Part shown: piece by piece, positions 53,130 through 62,950 of the stretch
Numbering within the stretch: position 1 is the first letter of the stretch
How the letters are laid out: the number at the start of each line of letters is the position of its first letter
DNA from: Bacillota bacterium
Lineage (GTDB): Bacteria; Bacillota; Clostridia; Christensenellales; UMGS416
DNA: 64,000 bases
NCBI GenBank assembly: GCA_023435705.1
Contig: JAEYRH010000009.1
Span: forward strand, 186,001-250,000
Direction of reading: 5' to 3'
The notes under the pieces: generated by a model
What the model saw: only the letters and a program-made list of their open reading frames with translations
What the model was told of the DNA's origin: nothing
Databases searched by the model: none
Position numbers and translations under genes: made by a program

Positions 53130-54083
53130 ATGAGCGAACATTTGGAATCCATCAAGCAGAAGCTGGAGGAGCTGAGGAAACTCATGCCCGGCCAGACTGC
53201 GCTGCTGGAGGAAATAGAAAAAAAGGCGGCTGAGGCCGCTGCACAGCCTGAAGAGGCACATACCCCCATTGTGGAGGCCAAGCCAGTGCCCAAGGTGTGG
53301 GAATCTTTGAAGATTGCCCGGGCGACCGACCGGCCTCACGGCCAGCAGTTTATCCAGGCGCTCACGGAGGATTTCCTGGAGCTGCATGGCGACCGGGCCT
53401 ATGCCGATGACCAGGCCATTGTGGGTGGTATCGCGATGTTTCGCGGCAGGCCAGTCACGGTGATCTGCACCGAAAAGGGCCGCGCCATTGGGCAAAAAAT
53501 CAAGCGCAATTTCGGCATGCCCCATCCGGAAGGCTACCGCAAGGCTTTAAGGCTCATGGAGCAGGCTGCCCGCTTTGGCCGCCCGATCATTTGCCTGATC
53601 GACACCTCCGGCGCCTATTGCGGCATCGGGGCAGAGGAGCGTGGCCAGGGCCAGGCCATCGCATTGAACCTGCAGCGCATGGGCGTGCTGCCTGTGCCGA
53701 TCATCTCTGTGGTGATCGGCGAAGGCTTCAGCGGCGGCGCGTTGGCGCTGGGCGTTTGTGACCGGCTTATCATGCTGGAGCACAGCGTCTACTCCGTGAT
53801 CACGCCGGAAGGCTGCGCCAGTATCCTCTACAAAGATGCAAAGAAAGCGCCGGAGGCCGCCGAGGCGCTCAAAATGACTGCCGAGGATCTCACAAACCTG
53901 GGCATTTGCGACCGCATCATCGCCGAACCGGCCGGCGGTCTCCGCATCGCCACCATGGCCGACACCGCAAAGGCGCTTGGCGATGTGATTGAGCAGGAGC
54001 TGGCGGAGTTGAGCAGCCTTGCACCGGCGGCGCTGCTTGAGGCCCGCTACCGGAAATACCGCAAAGTTGGAGTGGCACAATGA
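53130..54083 (+). CDS. accA: Acetyl-CoA carboxylase carboxyltransferase alpha subunit
   Basis: 317 residues, N-terminal coiled region (SIKQKLEELRKLMPG), then the carboxyltransferase domain (CLIDTSGAYCGIGAEERGQG, GEGFSGGALALGVCDR, SVYSVITPEGCASIL). ATG 53130 follows GGAG and is preferred to ATG 53118. Ends with an ATGA overlap with fabH. Confidence 0.95.
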   Translation: MSEHLESIKQKLEELRKLMPGQTALLEEIEKKAAEAAAQPEEAHTPIVEAKPVPKVWESLKIARATDRPHGQQFIQALTEDFLELHGDRAYADDQAIVGGIAMFRGRPVTVICTEKGRAIGQKIKRNFGMPHPEGYRKALRLMEQAARFGRPIICLIDTSGAYCGIGAEERGQGQAIALNLQRMGVLPVPIISVVIGEGFSGGALALGVCDRLIMLEHSVYSVITPEGCASILYKDAKKAPEAAEALKMTAEDLTNLGICDRIIAEPAGGLRIATMADTAKALGDVIEQELAELSSLAPAALLEARYRKYRKVGVAQ

Positions 54084-55087
54084 ATGTGAGCATTACCGGG
54101 CTGGGTGCCTATGACCCACCCACGATTATTGATAATGAAGTGTTGACCCGCATGGTGGACACCAGCGACGAATGGATCACCACCCGCACCGGCATCAGGA
54201 GCCGCCATGTGAGCGCCGGCGAGACGGTGCTGGAAATGGCGGAAAAGGCCGGACGGCAGGCCATCGAGACCAGCGGCCTCACCCCGGCTGATATCAGCCT
54301 GGTCATCGTGGCCACAAGCTCGCCCGACCGCTTCTTCCCCATGGCAGCGGCGATATTGCGGGAGCGCCTGGGCCTTTCTGACGGGCCGTCCTTTGACCTT
54401 TCCGGCGGCTGCACAGGTCTCATCTATGCAATGTCCGCGGCGGCCAGCATGATGGAAGCAATGGGCTATGAACACGCCCTTGTGATAGGCTCCGAGATGC
54501 TCACCCGGTTGATTGACTGGACTGACCGGGCCACCTGCGTGCTGTTTGGTGACGGAGCCGGGGCATATGTGCTCAGCCGTGGCGGCAATGGCATTAAGGG
54601 GTTATACCTCAACAGCCGAAGCGATGTGGCGGGTGCGCTGGCGATGAACGCCATACCAGCACGTAACCCCTGGATCCCGGCTGTGGATAGCGCTGACAAT
54701 TGGTTTATTATGAATGGGCAGGATGTGTTCCGCTTCGCAGTGGAGGCCGTGCCGGAGGCTGTGGCCGAAGCGGCTCGGCAGGCAGGCAGGCAGCTTTCCG
54801 ACATTGACTGGATTGTGCCCCACCAGGCCAACCTGCGCATCATCGAAAGCGCGGCCAAGCGCCTGGGCTTGCCGATGGAGAAGTTCTATATGAACATCGA
54901 AACCCACGGCAACACCGGTGCTGCGTCCATCCCGATCGCATTGAATGAAATGCGGCAGAAAGGGCTGCTGCTGCCCGGTCAGAACATTGTGGAAGTGGCC
55001 TTCGGCGCGGGCTTTGCGTGGGGGTCGGCGTGGATTGAGTGGAAGATCCCCCCTGCCGCTGCGGCGGCATCCCCCCTTAGCCGCTGA
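54080..55087 (+). CDS. fabH: Beta-ketoacyl-ACP synthase III
   Basis: 335 residues. Condenses acetyl-CoA with malonyl-ACP to start fatty acids. Catalytic triad visible: Cys111 in DLSGGCTGL, His in WIVPHQANLRI, Asn in THGNTGAAS. The usual residues before the cysteine are Ala-Ala; Gly-Gly here is unusual. The protein should end near WIEWKI, but 12 more residues (PPAAAAASPLSR) are encoded by an inserted GC-rich repeat whose hairpin holds the stop codon. Overlaps accA by ATGA. Confidence 0.92.
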   Translation: MNVSITGLGAYDPPTIIDNEVLTRMVDTSDEWITTRTGIRSRHVSAGETVLEMAEKAGRQAIETSGLTPADISLVIVATSSPDRFFPMAAAILRERLGLSDGPSFDLSGGCTGLIYAMSAAASMMEAMGYEHALVIGSEMLTRLIDWTDRATCVLFGDGAGAYVLSRGGNGIKGLYLNSRSDVAGALAMNAIPARNPWIPAVDSADNWFIMNGQDVFRFAVEAVPEAVAEAARQAGRQLSDIDWIVPHQANLRIIESAAKRLGLPMEKFYMNIETHGNTGAASIPIALNEMRQKGLLLPGQNIVEVAFGAGFAWGSAWIEWKIPPAAAAASPLSR

Positions 55088-55200
55088 TGCTTTGCATCAG
55101 CTTAAGGGAGGGTAGGGAGGTAACTCGATCATGATGTCAATGTAGGGGCGGGGCTCCGTACCCGCCCCAGCTAATGAGGGGCAACCGGCAGCTTTGCTGC
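55071..55200 (+). repeat. GC-rich dispersed repeat cluster between fabH and acpP
   Basis: Three hairpins in a row: CCCCCCTTA...CTGATGC TTT GCATCAG...TAAGGGAGG (55071-55112); GGGGCGGG (55145-55152) with CCCGCCCC (55161-55168); GCAGC TTT GCTGC (55188-55200). It has the look of a REP-like element inserted after fabH and extends its coding end. Confidence 0.6.
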
Positions 55201-55231
55201 ATTGCAATAAAAATCATATGAGGTGAAACAC

Positions 55232-55462
55232 ATGAGCATGGAAAAGATCAAGGAAATCCTGGTGGACAATCTGGACTGCAAGCAAGAAGACATCAAGCCC
55301 GAAAGCCTGATCATGAAGGACCTGGGCGCCGACAGCCTGGATATGGTGGAGCTGGCGATGGCCTTTGAGGAAGAGTTTGGCGTAAAGATCGAGACCGACG
55401 ACATCAGCAAGATCAAGACCGTGCAGGACATCGTTGATTTCATCGCCGCTGCCAAAGGCTGA
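55232..55462 (+). CDS. acpP: Acyl carrier protein
   Basis: 76 residues, four-helix carrier with the phosphopantetheine serine Ser35 in the motif LGADSLDMVEL. Acidic, as expected. ATG 55232 has GAGGTGA upstream. Five bases separate it from fabD. Confidence 0.96.
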   Translation: MSMEKIKEILVDNLDCKQEDIKPESLIMKDLGADSLDMVELAMAFEEEFGVKIETDDISKIKTVQDIVDFIAAAKG

Positions 55463-55466
55463 CGTG

Positions 55467-56405
55467 ATGAATACAGCGTTTGTTTTCCCCGGCCAGGGGG
55501 CGCAGGCAGCCGGCATGGGCCGGTTGCTTTATGAGCAGCATGCTGAGGTGCGCCAGGCCTTCGAGGAGGCCAGTGACGCCACCGGGCGGGATGTCTGGGC
55601 CATGTGTGTGGACCAGGAAGGCACAATGCTTTCCCGCACGAGCTTTGTGCAGCCGGCCATGGTGGCGCTGGAGCTTGCGATCGCCAGGCTCCTGTCCGGC
55701 AAATATGGTGTGAAGCCCCGTGCAGCCGCCGGCCTTTCGCTGGGGGAATATGCCGCGCTTGGCTGCGCAGAGGTGTTGCCGGTCGCGGAGGCCGTGCGGC
55801 TGGTGGACTTCCGTGGCAGGCTCATGGAGGAGTGCGCCACGCGAAACCCCGGCGCAATGGCAGCGGTACTGGGCATGGGCCGCGCCGATGTGGAGCGGGC
55901 CTGCGAGCTTGCCCGCCAGGCCGGTGAAAGCGTGTGGCCCTGCAACTTCAACTGCCCCGGCCAGATCGTGATCAGCGGCTCCAAAGCCGGTGTGGATGAG
56001 GCAACCAAACAGGTGCAGGCGATGGGTGCCCGGCGGGTGATGGCCCTGAATGTGAGCGGTGCGTTTCACACACCGATGATGCAAAGCGCCGCCGATGCCT
56101 TTAAGCCGGCGCTGGCGAAGGCGCTCTTTGCCGCACCGGTGATCCCCGTCTATTCCAATGTAACAGCCCAGCCCCACGACGGGGCCATTCGCGAGCGCAT
56201 GGCGCTGCAGATCACCAACCCGGTGAACTGGGAAGACACCTTGCGGGCCATGGCTGCCGCCGGCATTGACACCTTTGTGGAGGTGGGCCCCGGCAAGACG
56301 CTTTCCGGCTTTGTGAAAAAGACGCTGGATGGCGTTACGATCCTCAATGTGGAAGATAGCGAGTCGCTTGCGAAAACACTGGAGCAACTGGAGGTGCGGC
56401 AATGA
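55467..56405 (+). CDS. fabD: Malonyl-CoA:ACP transacylase
   Basis: 312 residues. FPGQGAQ at the start, nucleophile Ser91 in GLSLGEY, His in VSGAFHTPMM. Loads malonyl onto AcpP. ATG 55467 is used; the GTG just before and the longer frame overlapping acpP are less likely. Ends ATGA with fabG. Confidence 0.95.
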   Translation: MNTAFVFPGQGAQAAGMGRLLYEQHAEVRQAFEEASDATGRDVWAMCVDQEGTMLSRTSFVQPAMVALELAIARLLSGKYGVKPRAAAGLSLGEYAALGCAEVLPVAEAVRLVDFRGRLMEECATRNPGAMAAVLGMGRADVERACELARQAGESVWPCNFNCPGQIVISGSKAGVDEATKQVQAMGARRVMALNVSGAFHTPMMQSAADAFKPALAKALFAAPVIPVYSNVTAQPHDGAIRERMALQITNPVNWEDTLRAMAAAGIDTFVEVGPGKTLSGFVKKTLDGVTILNVEDSESLAKTLEQLEVRQ

Positions 56406-57139
56406 GTGACAGGAAGACTGCCATTGTTACAGGCGCATCCCGTGGCATTGGCCGGGCCATCGCGCTGCAGCTCGCCAAAGATGGCTACAACCTGGTGCTG
56501 AACTACCGCGCCAGCGAAGCAGAGGCGCAGGCACTCTGTGATGAGATCGCTTCCATGGGCGCGGAGGCAAAGGCCTTCCAGGCGGATGTGTCCGACTATG
56601 AGCAGGCTGGGGCGTTGGTCAAGGCCGCTCTCGAAGCCTTCGGGTCTGTGGATGTGCTGGTGAACAACGCCGGGGTTACCCGCGACCGGTTACTCGCGAT
56701 GATGAGCGAGGCTGACTTCAGTGATGTTGTCCGCGTGAACCTGAACGGCTGTTTCAATATGACCCGCCATGCCACAAGGCCGATGATGAAACAAAAACAC
56801 GGTGTCATTATCAACCTGAGCTCTGTCATCGGCATCCATGGCAACGCCGGCCAGGCCAACTATGCAGCCAGCAAGGCCGGCATCATCGGGCTTACCCTTT
56901 CCGCGGCCAAAGAGCTTGGCGGCAGGGGCATCCGGGTGAACGCTGTGGCCCCGGGTTACATCCAGACAGATATGACCGCCGCGCTCAATGACGAGCAGCG
57001 GGGTGCAATCGCAAGCCGCGTCACGCTGGGCCGGCTGGGCACTCCGGAGGATGTGGCAGGCCTGGTGTCATTCCTTTGCTCCGACGGCGCAAGCTACATC
57101 ACCGGTCAGGTGATCAGCGTGGACGGCGGAATGAACTGA
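56402..57139 (+). CDS. fabG: 3-oxoacyl-ACP reductase
   Basis: 245 residues, classical SDR: TGASRGIGRAI (NADP site), NNAG, catalytic Ser140, Tyr154 and Lys158 (YAASK). Reduces 3-ketoacyl-ACP with NADPH. Coupled to fabD by ATGA. Confidence 0.95.
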   Translation: MSDRKTAIVTGASRGIGRAIALQLAKDGYNLVLNYRASEAEAQALCDEIASMGAEAKAFQADVSDYEQAGALVKAALEAFGSVDVLVNNAGVTRDRLLAMMSEADFSDVVRVNLNGCFNMTRHATRPMMKQKHGVIINLSSVIGIHGNAGQANYAASKAGIIGLTLSAAKELGGRGIRVNAVAPGYIQTDMTAALNDEQRGAIASRVTLGRLGTPEDVAGLVSFLCSDGASYITGQVISVDGGMN

Positions 57140-57173
57140 CTTTCCAGGCCTATGATGGGTCTTGTGTCTTCTG

Positions 57174-57229
57174 TTGATGATGGATAAATACGATTGTATA
57201 ATTATCACTGGTATTATTTTGATTAATCA
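57174..57229 (+). promoter_or_regulatory. Internal promoter before fabF
   Basis: TTGATG (57174-57179), 17 bases, TATAAT (57197-57202); TGATTAATCA (57220-57229) is a perfect palindrome downstream. It would let fabF-fabZ be expressed apart from the front of the cluster. Confidence 0.6.
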
Positions 57230-57257
57230 TAACGCACCATTCAATGGAGGCTAACCT

Positions 57258-58496
57258 ATGAGGAGAGTTGTTATCACCGGCCTGGGCGCGATCACGCCGC
57301 TGGGGCAGGGAATGAAGGAAACCTGGAGCGCGATGAAGCAGGGCCGCAATGGGATCAGCCTTTTGCCCGACGAGCTCAGAGAAAAGAGCGGCGTTGCCGT
57401 GGGCGCGATGGTGAAGGGTTTCGACCCCGGCGAGCGCGTTTCCCGCAAGGAAGCCCGGCGCATGGAATTGTTCACCCAATACGCCGTGTGGGCTGCCATG
57501 GAGGCATGGGATGACGCGGGGCTGACCAAGGACACCCTCAATATGAAGCGCGTAGGTGTTTCGGTGGGTAGCGGCATCGGTGGCATTGAGACCATCACCG
57601 AGCAGACACTCACGATGGCTGACAAGGGCCATGACCGTGTGTCAGCTTTCTTTATCACCAAGGCCATCATCAACCTGGCGGCCGGCCATGTGGCCATCGC
57701 ATTGGGAGCAAAAGGCCCCTGCGACTCGATTGTAACGGCCTGCGCCACCGGCACCGACAGTGTGGGCCACGGCTATGATGCGATCAAGCTGGGCCGTGCC
57801 GATGTGGTGGTGGCCGGAGGTGTGGAAAGCGCCATGACGGCGCTGAGCCTGGCAGGCTTCAAGCAACTGCAGGCACTGAGCACATCCGATGATCCGGACC
57901 GTGCTTCCATTCCCTTTGACGCGGCGCGCAACGGCTTTGTGATGGGTGAAGGCGCCGGGGTGCTTGTGCTGGAAGAGCTGGAGCACGCCAAAGCCCGCGG
58001 AGCGCGCATTTATGGGGAATTGGCCGGATATGGCCAAAGCTGCGATGCTTTCCACGTCACGATGCCCGAGCCCAGCGGCGAAGGCGCGATGGACGCCATG
58101 GCCAATGCTGTTGCCGATGCGGGCCTCAAGCCGGAAGACATCGACTACATCAACGCCCACGGCACCAGCACGCCTTACAACGACCGCACCGAGACGATGG
58201 CCATCAAGCGCCTGTTTGGTGACCACGCAGCGAGCCTGGCTGTGAGCTCCACCAAGTCGATGACCGGCCACCTGCTGGGTGCTGCCGGCGCTGTGGAGGC
58301 CGCTGTGACGGCGATGGCGGTGTATGAGGGCTTTGTGCCACCCACGATCGGATATCAGACACCGGATCCGGAGTGTGACCTGGACGTGGTGCCCAACGAA
58401 GGCCGCAGCATGACGATCCGCAATGCGATCAGCAATTCCTTCGGCTTCGGTGGCCACAACAGCTGCATCGTCATCAGCCAGCACAAGGAGGGCTGA
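57258..58496 (+). CDS. fabF: Beta-ketoacyl-ACP synthase II
   Basis: 412 residues, thiolase fold. Catalytic Cys162 (VTACATGTDS) with the two histidines in NAHGTSTPYND and KSMTGHLLGAAG. Elongates acyl-ACPs. TGGAGG lies before the ATG. Followed by fabZ after 6 bases. Confidence 0.95.
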   Translation: MRRVVITGLGAITPLGQGMKETWSAMKQGRNGISLLPDELREKSGVAVGAMVKGFDPGERVSRKEARRMELFTQYAVWAAMEAWDDAGLTKDTLNMKRVGVSVGSGIGGIETITEQTLTMADKGHDRVSAFFITKAIINLAAGHVAIALGAKGPCDSIVTACATGTDSVGHGYDAIKLGRADVVVAGGVESAMTALSLAGFKQLQALSTSDDPDRASIPFDAARNGFVMGEGAGVLVLEELEHAKARGARIYGELAGYGQSCDAFHVTMPEPSGEGAMDAMANAVADAGLKPEDIDYINAHGTSTPYNDRTETMAIKRLFGDHAASLAVSSTKSMTGHLLGAAGAVEAAVTAMAVYEGFVPPTIGYQTPDPECDLDVVPNEGRSMTIRNAISNSFGFGGHNSCIVISQHKEG

Positions 58497-58502
58497 GGGC
58501 GT

Positions 58503-58928
58503 ATGTTGAACCGTGATGACGTCAAGCAGATCATCCCTCACCGCGAGCCCATGTTGTTGCTGGATGGTGTGGAAACACTGGAGCCCGGCAAGCGCGCGGA
58601 AGGCCACCTGGATGTGACTGGCGACATGTTCTGGTGCCAGGGCCATTTCCCTGGCAACCCGGTGATGCCCGGTGTGCTCATTGTGGAGGCCATGGCCCAA
58701 CTGGGTGCTGTGATTATGCTCTCCACGCCGGAGTTTGCAGGCCGCACCGCTTATTTTGCCAGCATCAAGTCTGCCCGGTTCCGCCGCAAGGTGTTTCCCG
58801 GCGAGCAGCTCAGGATGGTTGCGGAGATCGGCCGTGTGCTTGGCCCTGCGGGCACGGGGCTTGCCAAGGCCTATGTTGGCGAGGAGCTGGCATGTGATTG
58901 TGAACTGATGTTTTATATCGGCGAGTAA
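58503..58928 (+). CDS. fabZ: 3-hydroxyacyl-ACP dehydratase
   Basis: 141 residues, single hot-dog domain with catalytic His48 ([14 protein letters not shown]) and Glu62 (VEAMAQ). Makes trans-2-enoyl-ACP. It is the last gene of the cluster; the enoyl reductase that must follow in the cycle is not in this window. Confidence 0.95.
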   Translation: MLNRDDVKQIIPHREPMLLLDGVETLEPGKRAEGHLDVTGDMFWCQGHFPGNPVMPGVLIVEAMAQLGAVIMLSTPEFAGRTAYFASIKSARFRRKVFPGEQLRMVAEIGRVLGPAGTGLAKAYVGEELACDCELMFYIGE

Positions 58929-58992
58929 AGCATGCATTCGGGGGGCGAGCAGTGCTTGCCCCTTTTTGCACCGTTGAGTCTTCTTTTGAAAA

Positions 58993-59018
58993 AGCCCTCT
59001 TCCGATTGGAAGAGGGCT
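58993..59018. terminator. Bidirectional terminator after fabZ
   Basis: AGCCCTCTTCC (58993-59003), loop GATT, GGAAGAGGGCT (59008-59018). Serves fab genes and the convergent giant-protein gene. Confidence 0.88.
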
Positions 59019-59036
59019 CTTTGCTCATTGTTTGGA

Positions 59037-62000
59037 TCAGCTCCAGTTCACAGTGACCGTATAAGTGACGCTTGTAATGCCGTTGCTGGCTTTAGCAAGG
59101 ATCGTCACGATCACCGGCCCGCCTCCCACCGGCTCATTGATCACAATGTTTGGCACGGTGTTACCGTCAATCGTAAAGCTCGAACCGCTGGCCGCTACCG
59201 GTGTGATTGTGAGCGCTGTGCCGGTGGCCAGGCTGACCGAGTAGGCCGTTGTTGCCGGACTGAACGACGGGCTCAGCGTGCCTGTGGAAAGCGTGACGCC
59301 GGATAACGGCGCTGCACGCTTCACGACAACGGTATAGTTGTCCTTCGTGTAGCCGTCGGTTGCTGTTACAGAGATCGCCGCGGTGGCAGAACCGCCCACT
59401 GCTGGGCGCAGTGTCACAGAGCTTGCCGTTACGCCGTTGATTTTCACCGTTTTGGCGGCCGAGGTCTTTGTGGGTGTGATCACAACCGAGCTTTGTGTTG
59501 CCGGGATCACCACCGTATAGGTCTTGGTGTCCGTACTGAATGCCGGTGTGGTGACGGAGCTTCCGCTGGCGGTGATGCCGCTCAAGAGGCCCGCCCGCTT
59601 CACGGTGACCCGATAGGTTGACTTTGCAATGCCGTCTGAGGCGGTGGCCACAATGGTGACCACCGTGCTGCCGCCCACAGGCGGTTTTGCCAACACGCTG
59701 GTTGTGACTCTGCCGTTCATTGTCATTGATTTCACGCCGGTGCGTGCTTTGGTGGCATAGATCGTGATGGAGGTGCGGGTTGCCGGAATGGTCACCGTAT
59801 AGTCCAGCCTGGCAGCTGAGAAGGCAGGGGAGACAGGGTAGTAGCTAGTGCTGGTGCGGATGCTGGTGACCAGCGCCGCCCGTCTGATCGTGACGGTATA
59901 GGTGCTGGTGGTGCCGGCGTCGGTCCGGGCCACGATGGTAGCGGTGACACTGCCGCCGATTGGCGGTGTGTAGTCCTTACTGGCCAGCGCCGCCCCGTCC
60001 ATGGTCATCGACGTGCAGCCGGCAGCCTTGACCGGGGTGAGCCTGACCTTGGCTGTAGTGGCCGGCACGCTGATCGTATAGCTGCCTGTGGCGGCGGAGA
60101 AGGCGGGGCTTAATGTGCCGCCAACCGCCGTAATGCCGCTCAGCACAGGCGCCCGCTTAACCGTGACTGTATAGGTGGACTTGGTCTTGCCATCGGTGGC
60201 GGTGGCCACAATGGTGGCCGTGGCGCTGCCGCCGGGTTTGCTCACCGACACGCCGTAGGATGTCACTGCTGCGCCGTTGATTGTGACCGACTTCACGCCG
60301 GTTGTGGCCTTTGCATAAGCAATCACGGTGGAGGCTGTGTCCACCGGCAAGGTGACGGTATAGGCTGTCTTGGCGGTCGAAAAAGCCGGACTCATCGTGC
60401 CTGCGGTGCTGCTGATGCCGGTGATCAACGGGGCGCGGCGCACAATAACCGTGTAGGTCTGTGTGACTGCTCTGTTGGTGCTGGAGGTGAGCTTGATCGT
60501 GGCGGTTGCCGAGCTGCCCACCGCCGGTGAGAGCGTGACATAGGATGTGGATCTTCCGTTGATTGTCATGGAATACACACCGGTGCTGGCCTTTGCCGGC
60601 GTGATTCGTACGCTGGCAGTGGTAGCCGGCACTGACACAGTGTAGCTTGTGGTCGTGACCTTGAACGCCGGGCTCAGTGTGCCGCCGGACACGGTGATGC
60701 CGCGCAGGAGCGCCGCCCGCCGCACAGTGACCGTATAGGTGAAATCGGAACCGTCCTTTGCCTCGGCAGTGATCGTGGTGCTGGCGCTGCCGCCGATGGG
60801 CGGTGTCAGCGTGATGGACGTGTTGGCCAGGCCATTGATCAGCATTGTGTTGCAGGAGGCTCCCTTTACCGGTGTGATCTTCACAGAGGATGTGCCGGCA
60901 GGGATGTCCACAGTGTAACTGCTCTTCTTAATATCAAAGGTTGAGCTCAGTTTGCCGGTGGAAAGCGCGATGCCTGTTACCGGCGCGATGCGGTAGACAC
61001 GCACCGTGAAGGTTTGCTCCACGCCGGCGATGGTGCCGATGGCCTTAACCACCGCAGATGCCATGCCTCCGGAGGCGGGCTTCAGTGTGATCGATGCCAC
61101 GTTGGTGCCGTTGATCGTAAAGCCGCCGCAGGAGGCGGTTTTCACCGGCGTGAGCGTGATTGCTGTGGTGGTGTTTGGCAAGAAAACATTGTAGCTGAGC
61201 AGGTCTCCCTCATAGGGATGGCTCAGCACACCGGTGGAAAGCCGGATATCGCTCAGCAGCGACTGGCGCACCACGGTGACCGTATACTGCGTAACCGTTA
61301 CGCCATCCGGGCCGGTGGCTTTCACAACGGCTTGCGCGTCGGAGCCGATCCCGGGGGAGAGCGTTACGCTGCTTTGCACAGTGTCATTGATTGTGAGCGT
61401 CGTGCAGTCCGCTGTGGCCACCGGTGTGATGGTGACCGATGCCACGGAGGCGGGCACCAACACGTTGTAGCTGCCGGTGGCCGCGTTGAACGTAGGGTTC
61501 AATGCCGCCGAGCCGCTGAGCGTGATGCCGGACAGGGGCTTGTCGCGGATGACAGTGATCACATAAGTCACTGTGGCGGAGCCGTCCGTGCCCACCACGG
61601 TCAATGTGGCCGAGGCACCGGGGGCTGGGTTTACCGTCACCGGTGACGAAGCGTTCCAGGCTGTGCCATTCACGGTGACGGATCCTGCGGCCAGCGTGGG
61701 TGTCACAGAGACAGCCCCTGAGGTGGCCGGCACGCGCACCGTGTATGCATGCACCGTGCGGTCAAAGGCCGGCGTGAGCGTGCCCCGGCTCATCGTGAGG
61801 TTGCTCACAATGGCGCCTTTGGTCACCGTGAGCGTGAAGGTGCGCGTGAGCGCCCCGGATTCGGCCACGATGGTCAGCACGCGGCTTTCACCCACGGGCA
61901 GCGGGTTTGCAGAGTCGTAGGTCACATAATCACTCACATCGCCGTTGATTGTGAGTTTGGTGCAGTCCACCTTCTGGGGGCGGATTGTGATGTTGCTCAT

Positions 62001-62950
62001 CGAGGCCGGCACGTCCAGCGTGAAGTCACCGCCCTCGGCATCAAAGGCCGGGGTGAGCGTGGTGCCGGTGGCGTTGAGCAGGAATGAGGAGATGATCGGC
62101 TTGCGCCAGATCGTCACGGTGTAAGTGAAGGTGGTGTCGCCGGCTGTCACCATAACCGGCACGGCCCGCCGCTCGCCCAGATCCAGGGCAAAGGAGGCGG
62201 TAGCCTGCGCCACGCCGTCGATGGTCAGGCTGTCGCAGCCGGCTGCCTGTGTGGGGGTGAGCGACACGGATGCCTGCCCGGCTGGCAGCGTCAGCGTGTA
62301 CTCATCCACCGGGCCGGCAAACGAGGGGCTCAGCGTGCCTGCGGATTGGCCCATTGCCGTGATGATCGCCGCGCGGGTGAAACGCACCGTATAAGTCTTT
62401 GTGGAGTGGCCGTCCTGGCCGGTCACCAGGATCGTGGCTGTGGCTGTCTCACCGGGCTTCAGTTCGAACTCCCTGGTGTCTTGTGTAGCGCCATTGATTG
62501 TGAAGGCGGTGTCGGGGTTGTCCGCGGCGGGAGTGAGCGTGACTGAATCCACATCCGCCGGCAGATCCACCGTGTAGCTCAAGGTATCTGCGCTGAATGC
62601 CGGGCTCAGCGTGCCGGTGGATAGCCCGATTGAGCCCAGGTCCACATTCAGGCGCTCCACCTTGACGGTGTAGGTCTGCGTGTCGATGCCGTCGATGGCC
62701 GTTACGACAATGGAGACCGTGGAGTTGCCGTTGTAGGGCACATTGGCAACACTCACCGTGGTCACTTGCGCACCGTTCATCGTCATCACGGCATTGGGGG
62801 CTTGATACTCGGAGTGAGCTGTGATTGTGGCAACGGTGGAATCCTTCGGTATCACATAGACATAATCTGTCACATCGGGGTCGAACGCAGGCGCAAACGT
62901 GCCGCCGGTGCCTGTGAGATCCAGCAGCTTGGTGCCGGTCATCGCGTAGC
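59037..62950 (-). repeat. Tandem cadherin-like repeat block 2
   Basis: About 14 coding repeats of some 270-285 bases, diverged in DNA, sharing the protein pattern of block 1. Confidence 0.85.
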
